A stretch of DNA of 64,000 bases from Streptosporangium sp. NBC_01756 (GTDB taxonomy: Bacteria > Actinomycetota > Actinomycetes > Streptosporangiales > Streptosporangiaceae), in NCBI RefSeq assembly GCF_035917975.1, contig NZ_CP109130.1, positions 3,410,001-3,474,000 on the forward strand. Reading direction: 5' to 3'. Made by a program: the position numbers and the translations under genes. Shown here piece after piece: positions 17,243 through 25,573 of the stretch (position 1 is the stretch's first letter; each line of letters starts with the position of its first letter). Below the pieces are notes generated by a model. The model was given only the letters and a program-made list of their open reading frames with translations. It made no database searches and had not been told where the DNA came from.

Positions 17243-17497
17243 GTGACGGAGGGCCATGCGGGACAATCACCGGCCACGGACGGCCAACGATGGGTCGGCT
17301 ACGCCCGCTGCTCCACCAACGAGCAGGACGTCATCGTGCAGACCCAGCAACTGCGCGCCCTCGACGTCGAGACAGACCGGGTCCACATCGACTGCGGCTT
17401 CTCCGGCACCACCCGGACCAACCGCGCCGGTCGGAGTTGCCGCCATCCACCGATGTCGATGGATGCGATAGTGCGCGAGGTGTCGAAGAATCGATAG
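17243..17497 (+). pseudogene. N-terminal fragment of a serine resolvase/invertase
   Basis: An open frame from GTG 17243. Residues 17-63 match the start of Tn3-type resolvases: VGYARCSTNEQD with the catalytic serine, QTQQLRAL, then CGFSGTTRTNRAG. Similarity stops near nucleotide 17432 and unrelated residues fill the frame to its stop. The catalytic domain remainder and the DNA-binding helix-turn-helix are missing, so it is a relic of a mobile element. The following 180 bp (17433-17612) hold no gene I can name. Confidence 0.8.
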
Positions 17498-17612
17498 GTT
17501 GACGACGCTCTGCTGGGCGGTGTTCCAGGTGATGGTGAAGGCGGGATCGGTGTTGAGGCTGGGCATGGCGGCCCAGGAGGCGCTGGACACGGTCAGGCGA
17601 CGGGGAGCCGGC

Positions 17613-18914
17613 TCACCGGTTCACCTCCCCGGCGGGGAGACGATGGATGATCACTATGCTGATGGCCAGGAGAACAATGGCGGCGATGAAGCCGCTCGCC
17701 GCATTCCCGGTCAGGTCCTTCGCCCAGGCGAGCGCATAGGTGGCGACGAATCCACCCAGATTGCCGATCGACGAGATGAGCGCCATTCCCGCTGCGGCAG
17801 CGGCTCCCTGGAGGAAGACACCGGGCAAGCACCAGAAGACGGGGTAACTGGCGACGATCCCGATGTTGGCCAGGGTGATCGCCAGTGTGACGAACAGCAC
17901 CGAACCGTCGGTCGCGATGGCTGCCGCCAGCCCGGCGATGGCCAGGGCGAACGGCACGATGATGTGCCAGCGGCGCTCCCGATCCCGGTCCGACAGGAAC
18001 CCGTTCATCAGCAGGGCCACGATGCCGCACGCGCTGGGGATCGCCGTCAGCCAGCCGATGACGTTGGGGCCGCTCGCTCCCGCCTCCTGCAGGATGGTCG
18101 GCAGCCAGAAGCTGATCGTGTAGGTGGCGGTCAGGAAGCTGAAGGCGACCAACCCCAGTCGCCACACGCGACCTGACCTGAACGCGGCGCCGATATCGTG
18201 CCCCTGAGTGGGAAGCTCGTCCCGGTCAGCCTCGAGCACCGTTTCCAGCCGCTCTTTCTCGGCTTCGGAGAGCCAGCCGGCCGTCCGTATGCTGGAGGAG
18301 AGCGTGAGCGGAAGCAGCAACCCGAGCAGGACGGCGGGCGCGGCTTCGAGAAGGAACAGCCACTGCCACCCCATCCAGCCGTTGGTTCCGTCGAACCACG
18401 ACATGATCCATCCCGACAAGGGCCCTCCCAGCAGCGAGGCGGCGGGCAGGCCGATTAGGAAGAACCCGATGATGCGAGCGCGCCGCCGCGAGGGATACCA
18501 CTGAGTGAGATAGAGCAGCACGCCCGGAACGAAGCCCGCCTCCGCCACGCCGAGCAGGAACCTGAGCAGGTAGAACTGCCAGACGTCGGTCACGAACGCC
18601 GTGAGACCGGACAGAATCCCCCAAGTGATCATGATTCTGGCCAGCCACCAGCGGGCGCCGACCTTCTGCAGGATGATGTTGCTCGGTACCTCGAACACGA
18701 TGTAGGCCACGAAGAACAGGCCGCCTCCGAGGCCGTAGACGAGCTCGTTGAATCCGAGCGCGTCGAGCATCTTCAACTTGGCGAGCCCGAGATTGATGCG
18801 ATCGAGGTAGGCGAACAGATAGCCGAGAAAGATCAGGGGGACGATCCGCATCGAGACTCTGCGGAAGAGCGCGGCGGTTGCCGCGGGCGAGACGGAGACG
18901 GAGGCAGGGGGCAT
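17613..18914 (-). CDS. MFS transporter, anion:cation symporter (ACS) type
   Basis: 433 residues with about twelve membrane helices in two halves and a charged central loop (residues ~200-235). The N-terminal YLFAYLDRINLGLAKLKM and the loop WYPSRRRARIIG are typical of ACS-family carriers for organic anions such as tartrate, phthalate or hydroxyphenylacetate. AGAGG precedes the ATG. It is the last gene of a leftward operon whose other members are a PLP lyase, an FAH hydrolase and a deaminase-like protein, so it likely imports the substrate of that pathway. Confidence 0.88.
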   Translation of the reverse strand: MPPASVSVSPAATAALFRRVSMRIVPLIFLGYLFAYLDRINLGLAKLKMLDALGFNELVYGLGGGLFFVAYIVFEVPSNIILQKVGARWWLARIMITWGILSGLTAFVTDVWQFYLLRFLLGVAEAGFVPGVLLYLTQWYPSRRRARIIGFFLIGLPAASLLGGPLSGWIMSWFDGTNGWMGWQWLFLLEAAPAVLLGLLLPLTLSSSIRTAGWLSEAEKERLETVLEADRDELPTQGHDIGAAFRSGRVWRLGLVAFSFLTATYTISFWLPTILQEAGASGPNVIGWLTAIPSACGIVALLMNGFLSDRDRERRWHIIVPFALAIAGLAAAIATDGSVLFVTLAITLANIGIVASYPVFWCLPGVFLQGAAAAAGMALISSIGNLGGFVATYALAWAKDLTGNAASGFIAAIVLLAISIVIIHRLPAGEVNR

Positions 18915-18950
18915 GGAAGGCCTCTCAGGGGACAGCGGACGAAGGCCGGC

Positions 18951-19904
18951 TCAGGGGGTCAGCAGACGGGGATCGGTGTTTCCGCCGCACACCAGCACGC
19001 CGACGCGCTCACCGGGGCGAGGCCGGTAGGCGCCGCTGAGCAGGGCGGCCAGCGCGGTGGCGCCGCCGGCCTCCGCCGGGAGCCGAAGGGCCCGCCACAG
19101 CGCGGCCTGGGTGTGGACGATGTCGCCGTCGTCGACCAGGACGACGTGCGAGACGGCTTGCGAGCAGATTCGGTGAACGAGATCTCCGACGTTGCGCGGG
19201 CCCAGCGAGTCGGCGGCGACGGAGTCGACGGCGACGTCCACGGGACCTCCGGCTTCGAGCGCCGCGTGCAGGGCACGGGAGCCGCGGGGTTCGACTCCCA
19301 CGACGTTGACGTGGTCGCCGTGCCACCACGAGGCGAGCCCCGAGATCAGCCCGCCGCCGCCCACAGCGACCAGGACGGTGTCGAGTCCGGGCGTCTGCTC
19401 GTCCCACTCCAGGGCGATGGTGCCCTGGCCGGCGACCGTCGCGGGCACGCCGAAGGGGTGCACTTCGTGCGCGCCGGAGTCGTGCGCGTGGTCCGCGCAG
19501 ACCCGTTGGGCCTCGTCGTAGTCGCCGCCGGTCACGATCACGTGGTCGGTCAGCTCTTTGATGGCGGCCAGTTTCAAGGGGCTCACCGTGGCCGGCACGA
19601 AGATCGTCGCGTGGAGGCCGAGGCGGCGGGCCGCGTACGCGACGGCGATGCCGTGGTTGCCGCCCGAGGCCGCCGCGACCCCGGCCTCGCCGATGCCGTC
19701 GAGTACGGACAGGATGTTGTTGAAGGCGCCGCGCGGTTTGAAGGAGCCGGTGTGCTGCAGCAGCTCCAGTTTCAGGTTCAGGTGCGCGTCGGTCGCAAGA
19801 CCCACGTCGTCCCCGCGGATCTGGATGACCGGCGTCCGGCGGGTGTGGCCGGAGATCCGCGCCCAGGCCGCCCGGATGTCCGCGGCGGCGACTGGAAGGC
19901 TCAT
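18951..19904 (-). CDS. PLP-dependent threonine/serine dehydratase-like ammonia-lyase
   Basis: 317 residues of the fold-type II PLP family. The cofactor lysine is K56 in GSFKPRGAF; SGGNHG and the phosphate-binding VGGGGLISG follow. The family removes ammonia from hydroxyamino acids or racemises them. Length is short, with no ACT domain, as in catabolic TdcB-like enzymes. Its ATG at 19904 overlaps the FAH gene stop (ATGA), so the two are translationally coupled; the partner enzymes suggest a role in a specific catabolic pathway instead of general isoleucine synthesis. Confidence 0.85.
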   Translation of the reverse strand: MSLPVAAADIRAAWARISGHTRRTPVIQIRGDDVGLATDAHLNLKLELLQHTGSFKPRGAFNNILSVLDGIGEAGVAAASGGNHGIAVAYAARRLGLHATIFVPATVSPLKLAAIKELTDHVIVTGGDYDEAQRVCADHAHDSGAHEVHPFGVPATVAGQGTIALEWDEQTPGLDTVLVAVGGGGLISGLASWWHGDHVNVVGVEPRGSRALHAALEAGGPVDVAVDSVAADSLGPRNVGDLVHRICSQAVSHVVLVDDGDIVHTQAALWRALRLPAEAGGATALAALLSGAYRPRPGERVGVLVCGGNTDPRLLTP

Positions 19905-20731
19905 CGGACGACCTGCCGCTGGTGTCCGAGACCGTCGATGTCCAGGCGCATGACGTCGCCGGGCCGCAGATAGCGGCCATGCGCCATCCCGACCCCCGCG
20001 GGCGTGCCGGTCGTCACGACGTCCCCCGGCTCCAGCACCATGAACCGCGAGATGTAGGAGATCAGGAAAACCGGTGGAAAGATCATTTCCGCGGTGCTGC
20101 TCTTCTGCATGAGGTCTCCGTTGAGGGTCAGCGACATCGCGAGCGCGGACACATCGCTCAGCTCCTCGGTGGTGACGAGCCAGGGGCCCAGCGGGCCGAA
20201 CGTCGGCGCGCTCTTGCCCTTCAGCCACTGGCCGGTGCCGCCCAGCTGCCAATCACGCTCGGAGACGTCGTTGCAGATGCAGTAGCCGGCGATGGCCCGC
20301 TCCGCCTCGGCCTCGTCCGCGCGATAGACGCGCTCACCGATGACGATGGCCAATTCGAGCTCCCAGTCGACCCGTGCAGCGCCGTCCGGGATGAACACAT
20401 CGTCGTACGGACCGGTGAGGGCGCCAGCTGCCTTGCTGAACAGGACGGGCTCCGCGGGGACATCCATGCCCGTCTCCTGGGCGTGGTCGCGGTAGTTCAG
20501 TCCCACGGCGATGAAATTGCGGGTGCCCGCGACGGGCGGTGCGAGTCGCGCCTCGGCCGGGACCAACGGCAGCGATTCCTCGTCGAGGGCGGCAAGGCGT
20601 GAGATCCCAGCCCGCCCCAGCGCCTCACCCGCGAGATCGGGGATGTGTCCGGACAGGTCTCTGAGCCGGCCCGAGGCGTCAATGAGGCCAGGCTTGGGCG
20701 CCGAGCCCGACCAGTGGCGAACGAGTTTCAT
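19901..20731 (-). CDS. fumarylacetoacetate hydrolase (FAH) family protein
   Basis: 276 residues. The C-terminal FAH domain shows GLNYRDHAQE, LFSKAAGALTGPYDD, the acidic metal ligands in VDWELELAIVIG and GKSAPTFGPLGPWL, and TGTPAGVGM. Members are metal-dependent hydrolases, decarboxylases or hydratases for beta-diketo acids in aromatic or sugar-acid breakdown. The start overlaps the previous stop and its stop overlaps the next start (both ATGA). With the deaminase-like and ammonia-lyase genes it outlines a ring-cleavage-product or keto-acid pathway whose exact substrate is not visible. Confidence 0.88.
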   Translation of the reverse strand: MKLVRHWSGSAPKPGLIDASGRLRDLSGHIPDLAGEALGRAGISRLAALDEESLPLVPAEARLAPPVAGTRNFIAVGLNYRDHAQETGMDVPAEPVLFSKAAGALTGPYDDVFIPDGAARVDWELELAIVIGERVYRADEAEAERAIAGYCICNDVSERDWQLGGTGQWLKGKSAPTFGPLGPWLVTTEELSDVSALAMSLTLNGDLMQKSSTAEMIFPPVFLISYISRFMVLEPGDVVTTGTPAGVGMAHGRYLRPGDVMRLDIDGLGHQRQVVR

Positions 20732-21498
20732 CCGGCGATCCCCCCGGAGCCGGCGAGGTATTCGGCGCCCACCGAGCGGCAGTCCATCTCGTACTCCAGA
20801 TCGACCACAGGCGGACGGTGCGGGTGCCAGGTCACGCTGTCCGTGCAGCGCAGAGGGGCCATCACCGCACCTGCCAGCAGCCGCTGGACGTCGTGGATCG
20901 TGTAGACCTGGACGACTCGCGGAGGATGGCCGGACACGCCCAGCCCGTCCATCCGGCTCTTCAGCGCGGCCGTCACGAACCGCACCTTGGCCAGCAGGCC
21001 GTCGGCGGAGACGTCCTGATAGGCGACCATGTGATCCCGGTACTCGCCGAGCCCTTCGGGAGACTCCGCGCTTCCCGACACCACGTACTGCACGGTGCCG
21101 GCCTGCGCCGGTACGGTGAACGCGAACGCGTGAGCGCTCGGTTCCAGCACCGGATCGACGGTCGGGCAGACGTTGCTGCGCGCCACCGGATTGGCGCCGC
21201 TGGTTCCGATCACGCCCCACTCGTCCAGCAAGGCGATGTACTCAGCGTTGAACGCGGTGAACGACGACTCCGTGAACGGCCGGGGTGACCGCAACTCCCA
21301 CGAGCACAGGGCGGTCAGCGGCCTGCCCGCACCGCCGATGATCCTTTCTGCCACGCCGAAGGCGGCACGGAGCGGCACGGGTGCCGGGAACTGGACACGG
21401 ACGATCCCGTACGCGGGGTCCGCCACGACGCCCGCTGAGTACTGCCCAACCCCTGGCAGGTACCGGTAACCGGATCCCGCGCCGGCTGCATACACCAT
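20728..21498 (-). CDS. CnbZ/RidA-like deaminase-type protein
   Basis: 256 residues; start ATG 21498 has AGAGGA seven bases upstream. The middle and C-terminus carry FNAEYIALLDEWG, NPVARSNVCP and VVQVYTIHDVQRLL, which I recognise from proteins annotated as 2-amino-5-chloromuconate deaminase (CnbZ) and related two-domain Rid-like proteins. That family converts amino-muconate-type enamines with loss of ammonia. It is the first gene of the leftward operon. The substrate assignment rests on remembered similarity and should be treated as a hypothesis. Confidence 0.6.
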   Translation of the reverse strand: MVYAAGAGSGYRYLPGVGQYSAGVVADPAYGIVRVQFPAPVPLRAAFGVAERIIGGAGRPLTALCSWELRSPRPFTESSFTAFNAEYIALLDEWGVIGTSGANPVARSNVCPTVDPVLEPSAHAFAFTVPAQAGTVQYVVSGSAESPEGLGEYRDHMVAYQDVSADGLLAKVRFVTAALKSRMDGLGVSGHPPRVVQVYTIHDVQRLLAGAVMAPLRCTDSVTWHPHRPPVVDLEYEMDCRSVGAEYLAGSGGIAG

Positions 21499-21618
21499 TT
21501 TCGGTCCTCTCTTTTCCACGGAATGAGCGTCCCATTCGCGAAGAGAGAGGGCAATTATCCGATTTTGCAGCCTTCGTGCTAATTTTTCGCATGCACCAAG
21601 GTGAGCGGGGAGGCCGGC

Positions 21619-22524
21619 ATGCTCGAGACCCCGGCGATGCGTTACTTCCGTGAAGTGGCACGCACCGGCTCCATCGCCCGTGCCGCAGACAGCCTGTTCA
21701 TCGCGCCCAGCGCCATCAGCCGGCAGTTGCGCCTGCTGGAGGAGCATCTCGGTGTCGAGGTGTTCACCCGCGGGTCCAAGGGCATGGTGCTCACCGCTTC
21801 GGGTGAGCTCCTGCTCGGGTTCGCCGACCAGCAGCTCACCACGGCCGCACAACTGCTCGTGGAGCTGACCTCAGGGTGTCACAAGACCACTGGTCAGGTC
21901 ACGGTGGCGACGGTCGAGGCGCCGCTCATCAGCTTCGTTCCCCAAGCGCTGGCCGAGGTCGCCTCCACCCACCCGGACATCGTGGTGAACGTCGTAGCGG
22001 CGGGGTCCAACGATGTGGCGGCCCTCGTCGCCGAGAACCGGGCCGACCTGGGCCTGGTGTTCGGCCCGGTCCCACGCTCGGACGTGGCGGAACTGGTGGC
22101 CCACCCCTTGCCACTGTTCGTCATGGTCGCGCCCGGCCATCCGTTGTCGGCCCGGCCGCGGTGCGATCTGACCGACCTCCTCGACGTACGGCTCGCGCTC
22201 CCGGACAAGTCCTTCGGCATCCGCCAGGAGGTCGAGCGCGCCGCCGCCGAACACCACGTCCGGCTGAGCGTTGCCTACGAGACCAACTCGCTGGCCCTCC
22301 TGCGCGAGCTCGCCGTCCGAACAGGGGTGGCGATCTTCATGCCGATCGAAGGCGCCCGCCCCGAACTGGACGCAGGGCTGCTCACCACGGTCGCCATCGA
22401 CGACCGGCGGCTCACGAGCACCCGCATCACTCTGATCAGCAGGCTGGCGGCAAGCGGTTCCCCGGCACTGACAGTGGTGCGCGACGCCTTGACAGTCGCG
22501 ATGCGCGGTTCGTCGCGACGATAG
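21619..22524 (+). CDS. LysR-family transcriptional regulator
   Basis: 301 residues from ATG 21619, chosen for GGGGAGG five bases upstream; a GTG at 21601 is also in frame. The N-terminal helix-turn-helix reads AADSLFIAPSAISRQLRLLE, and the rest is a periplasmic-binding-like effector domain. It is divergent from the deaminase/FAH/lyase/MFS operon across 120 bp. That gap is AT-rich and contains TTCGCGAA at 21535-21542; it is probably the shared, effector-controlled promoter. Confidence 0.9.
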   Translation: MLETPAMRYFREVARTGSIARAADSLFIAPSAISRQLRLLEEHLGVEVFTRGSKGMVLTASGELLLGFADQQLTTAAQLLVELTSGCHKTTGQVTVATVEAPLISFVPQALAEVASTHPDIVVNVVAAGSNDVAALVAENRADLGLVFGPVPRSDVAELVAHPLPLFVMVAPGHPLSARPRCDLTDLLDVRLALPDKSFGIRQEVERAAAEHHVRLSVAYETNSLALLRELAVRTGVAIFMPIEGARPELDAGLLTTVAIDDRRLTSTRITLISRLAASGSPALTVVRDALTVAMRGSSRR

Positions 22525-22823
22525 CGGCAAGAACGATGGCTCGGCGGTCGACCATCGGCAAGCCGGACCTCCCACGTAGAGGGCATGCGTTCACGTCTGC
22601 GGCCGATGGTGACTGATGGATGGCTGCGCCCGGACGTGGGTGTCACCGCGCCCGTACCCGCCCAAGCAGCTCGGCTGGCTGCGGGCTGACTTCCGGCGAG
22701 CCGGCCGCCGTCCGCACCGAACATCTGCGTTCACGAGTACGGCTGAGCTGATGTTCACGAGGGCAAGATCGCTCCCCATGGAATGGCTGATTGTTTCCCT
22801 GGTCGCTGGTGGACTGCGCGACC
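22525..22823. other. gap without a supported gene
   Basis: About 300 bp between the LysR gene and the convergent acetyltransferase. Both strands were read; the open frames here lack ribosome sites and recognisable content. TTCACG occurs three times (near 22590, 22732 and 22753). I see no terminator hairpin of convincing length. Confidence 0.4.
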
Positions 22824-23366
22824 TCAGAGGTTCCGCAGGAGCATCAGGACTTCGTCACGATCCTCTCCGGGGCCAAAGCGGAGCGCGCCGGGCCAGCGAC
22901 CGATCTCCTCCCAGCCAAGGGAGACGTAGAATTTCTCCAGTCCGGCCCCGCCGCGGGCTTCCAGGCGTAGGTGTTCCAGGCCGAGTTCATCGCGGGCTAC
23001 CTCGCGGACCTTGGCCATCAATGCCTTGCCGTATCCCCGGCCGCGGTGGTCAGGGTGGGTCTGAACTCGTTGGACCGTGCCCCAGTGCGGGACCAACGGG
23101 TCTGTGTAGCGGTGCAGATGAAGCCAGCCTGCCACCCGGTCATCCACGGTCGCGACGATCAATCGGCTGTATTTCGCATCAAGCCCGGCGATCAGTTGGT
23201 CGGCGACCGGGATGACCTCCAACTCTGTGACCGGTGGGAAGGCGAAGCCGACTGCGCCTCCGGTGTTCGCGACCGCTGTCCAGCAGGCGATCAGTTCGCG
23301 GCGGAGGTCGGGCCTCATGCCATGCGGGCTAATGATCTGCAGGAAATGGGGCGAGTTACTGCTCAT
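22824..23366 (-). CDS. GNAT-family N-acetyltransferase
   Basis: 180 residues from ATG 23366 (weak GGAAG upstream); the frame runs to 23480 but without better signals. The acetyl-CoA binding motif A is VQTHPDHRGRGYGKALMAKV, and ARGGAGLEKFYVSLGWEE gives motif B. Such enzymes acetylate amines of small molecules or proteins; the substrate is unknown. It stands alone, convergent with the LysR gene. Confidence 0.85.
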   Translation of the reverse strand: MSSNSPHFLQIISPHGMRPDLRRELIACWTAVANTGGAVGFAFPPVTELEVIPVADQLIAGLDAKYSRLIVATVDDRVAGWLHLHRYTDPLVPHWGTVQRVQTHPDHRGRGYGKALMAKVREVARDELGLEHLRLEARGGAGLEKFYVSLGWEEIGRWPGALRFGPGEDRDEVLMLLRNL

Positions 23367-23485
23367 GGGGCTAGTCTTCCAGTTCTCGCCCCATACGGGA
23401 GCAGCGCTTTCGTCGAACCCTCGGACCATCCCGCCGAAGGGCAGTTGACCAGTACTGACCACCGACCTCGGTGAGCACACTGCGC

Positions 23486-23828
23486 TGACCGCTGATCGCT
23501 CCTACAGTCTGCGCTTCACCCGCGAGAACCTGCCGCCCGCGAGTTCTTCTGGTCCATCACCATGTACAACCTGCCCGACCGGCACCTGGCCGCCAACCCC
23601 ATCGGCCGCTACTCCATCGGCGATCGCACACCCGGCCTCCACTACGCCGACGACGGCTCGTTGACCCTCACCGTCCAAGCCGACGAACCCGCCGACCCGA
23701 CCCAGCACGCCAACTGGCTGCCCACCCCCGAAGACGGCCCCTTCACCGTCATCTACCGCCTCTACGGCCCCGACCCCGCCGCCATCAACGGGACCTGGAC
23801 CTTCCCCACCATCCAGCCAACCACCTGA
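23486..23828 (+). pseudogene. C-terminal relic of a DUF1254/DUF1214 protein with a frameshift
   Basis: The DNA encodes a DUF1214 tail: ADRSYSLRFTRENLPP in one frame, then REFFWSITMYNLPDR in another, continuing as NPIGRYSIGDRTPGL and ANWLPTPEDGPF to a TGA at 23828. The frame changes near 23542, consistent with a one-base deletion. The N-terminal DUF1254 half is missing. No start signal remains. About 135 bp of nondescript sequence separate it from the next gene. Confidence 0.75.
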
Positions 23829-23964
23829 TCCCCGGCCGGAGGGGCGGCAAACGACGCTGAAGGTCATCCGCCTGGACCGGCTGTCGCGTTGTTCATCGAG
23901 ACGCGTACGGAAGCCTGGAGGTGGGCGCTGTCATTCTCACCCACGTTGGGCCGCGAAGGGGCTA

Positions 23965-24741
23965 TCACGGCCTGAGATGTGAGGCCCTGTCCTCGGCCAG
24001 GAACGGCAGTACGTGGGGGAGCACATCGGCGGATCTGTCCCAGCCGCCCTTATGGTCAGCGGCCGGCAGGGAGAAGAAACCCGCGCTGGCGCGTTCGGCG
24101 AACGCCCGCATCGGGTCGTGCCAGGGATCGGCCGTGCCCGCGTACATCAAGATGGGCACCCCGCAGGCCGCCAACTCGGTGGCCAAGCCGGGCTCGCGTG
24201 AGAACGCATCGTAATTGGCGCGGAAGGCGCCCAGGTCCCCGGCGTCGACCAGGACGGCCTGATACGGATCAGCCAAAGCCCCCTGCTTAACGATCTCGTA
24301 GGCATCGATGTCGGCGGGCAAACCGAGCTCCCGAATCGCCTGGTCGACCGCGGAGCGAAAGCCGTTGATGGGATCGTAGGCGCCGGCGACCAGCCGGGTC
24401 AGGCGTTCGGGCGCGTGCGCCGCGACCGCATAGCCGGTCATGGCGCCCAGCGAATAGCCCCAGAACGCGGCCCGGTCAGCGCCGACATCGTCGAGCACGG
24501 CGGTGACGTAGTCGACCCGATGCTGCAAGGAATATGCCTCGATCTCGCGCGGTGCGTCGCTTGCGCCCAGTCCCAGCGGATCGATGGCGATCACCGTGTG
24601 GGCGGCGGTCAGGGCCGGAGTGTATCCGCTGTGGGCCCAGTGCGCGCCGTCCTGGAGCATGCCCGGATGCAGCACGACCGGCGGGCCGTCCCCGAACACC
24701 TCGTAGGAGATCTTGAAACCATGGCTGCGTGCGGTGGGCAC
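23965..24741 (-). CDS. alpha/beta-fold hydrolase
   Basis: 258 residues. The start is set at GTG 24741 because AAGGAG stands six bases before it, although the frame continues to an ATG at 24765. The fold is shown by HPGMLQDGAHW near the oxyanion site, DPLGLGAS, and the nucleophile elbow GYSLGAM; the terminal histidine lies in AADHKGGWD. Substrate unknown. It is divergent from an HxlR regulator whose operator candidate lies in the gap, so it is probably inducible. Confidence 0.87.
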   Translation of the reverse strand: MPTARSHGFKISYEVFGDGPPVVLHPGMLQDGAHWAHSGYTPALTAAHTVIAIDPLGLGASDAPREIEAYSLQHRVDYVTAVLDDVGADRAAFWGYSLGAMTGYAVAAHAPERLTRLVAGAYDPINGFRSAVDQAIRELGLPADIDAYEIVKQGALADPYQAVLVDAGDLGAFRANYDAFSREPGLATELAACGVPILMYAGTADPWHDPMRAFAERASAGFFSLPAADHKGGWDRSADVLPHVLPFLAEDRASHLRP

Positions 24742-24809
24742 GTGTCGCTCCTTGTCCTCAAGCAAGAGTCGCTGAGCAAACGACCGATGAAGGGCCTTTG
24801 CCCAGGAAC

Positions 24810-24824
24810 GTTACGACTTGTAAC
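24810..24824. promoter_or_regulatory. candidate HxlR operator
   Basis: GTTACGACTTGTAAC is a 5+5+5 inverted repeat (GTTAC/GTAAC) in the 131-bp gap between the divergent hydrolase and HxlR genes. The surrounding bases are the most AT-rich of the region. HxlR-family proteins commonly bind such short palindromes at their own promoter. Confidence 0.55.
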
Positions 24825-24872
24825 AGGCTTTATCCTTCAGGATCATTGGGCCGTCCGGAAGGAGGCACTTTC

Positions 24873-25271
24873 TTGTCGCAACGGAACACCGCGGTAACAG
24901 ACCAGCTCACAGCCCCCACCGATGCGTCCTCGCCCGAGGACTGCCCACTGCCTGAGGTCCTGGCCCTGATCGGGGACAAGTGGAGCGCTCAGGTAATGGT
25001 CCAACTGGGTGAGGGCCCGCACCGGTTCACTCAACTGGAACGGGCGATCGAGGGCATCAGCCGGCGGATGCTGACAGTGAGCCTGCGCAACCTGGAACGC
25101 AACGGGCTGATCACCCGCACCGTCTACCCCGACTCCCCACCCCGGGTGGAATACGCCACCACAGCTCTGGTCGAGGACATACGCGCTCCACTGGAGGCTC
25201 TCGCGGCATGGGCCCGCCACGCCGGCCCCGTCATCGCCGCAGCCCGCCACGCCTACGACAATTGCCATTAA
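24873..25271 (+). CDS. HxlR-family regulator with a TTG start
   Basis: 132 residues. The winged-helix HxlR domain is complete: LALIGDKWSAQVMVQL, RFTQLERAIEGISRRMLT, LRNLERNGLITRTVYP and PPRVEYATTALVE. The start is TTG at 24873, supported by GGAGG seven bases before; no ATG or GTG exists between this point and the domain. HxlR proteins are redox or aldehyde-responsive one-component regulators. The divergent hydrolase is the likely target. Confidence 0.88.
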   Translation: MSQRNTAVTDQLTAPTDASSPEDCPLPEVLALIGDKWSAQVMVQLGEGPHRFTQLERAIEGISRRMLTVSLRNLERNGLITRTVYPDSPPRVEYATTALVEDIRAPLEALAAWARHAGPVIAAARHAYDNCH

Positions 25272-25573
25272 CCCCTCGCCCGGCGGGCACGACCGCACCG
25301 GCTCCGCCGTAACCGCGCAGCAGCATCGGGGCTCGCCGCCTTCCCCGTCGTCGATCCTCCATGACGTCGGGATCTTCGGATCGAATTTGCTAGGCCAGGT
25401 GAGGCCAGAAGAGTCGTTCGCCGCCCGTGCTTAAGATCGCGTACTGGGGCCAGAGAACCTAAGTGGTCAGCTCCGGAAGTCCTTCGGGGGTTGACTTGAG
25501 CACTCGTCTTGTGGAGTCGCGGGCCGGTAGCGGAGCGGACGTGCAACCGGCGTCTGTGTGAGGTGAGGCTCAT
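25272..25573. other. gap without a supported gene
   Basis: About 300 bp between convergent HxlR and MmyB-type regulator genes. No open frame with a ribosome site or family resemblance was found. GGCCAGGTGAGGCC near 25392 is a weak inverted repeat. No convincing terminator is seen. Confidence 0.4.

Noticed and set aside
17433..17612. Possible second relic on the minus strand (frame with NTDPAFTITWNTAQQSVVNL)
   Set aside because: I could not match it to any family with confidence and it lacks a start signal.
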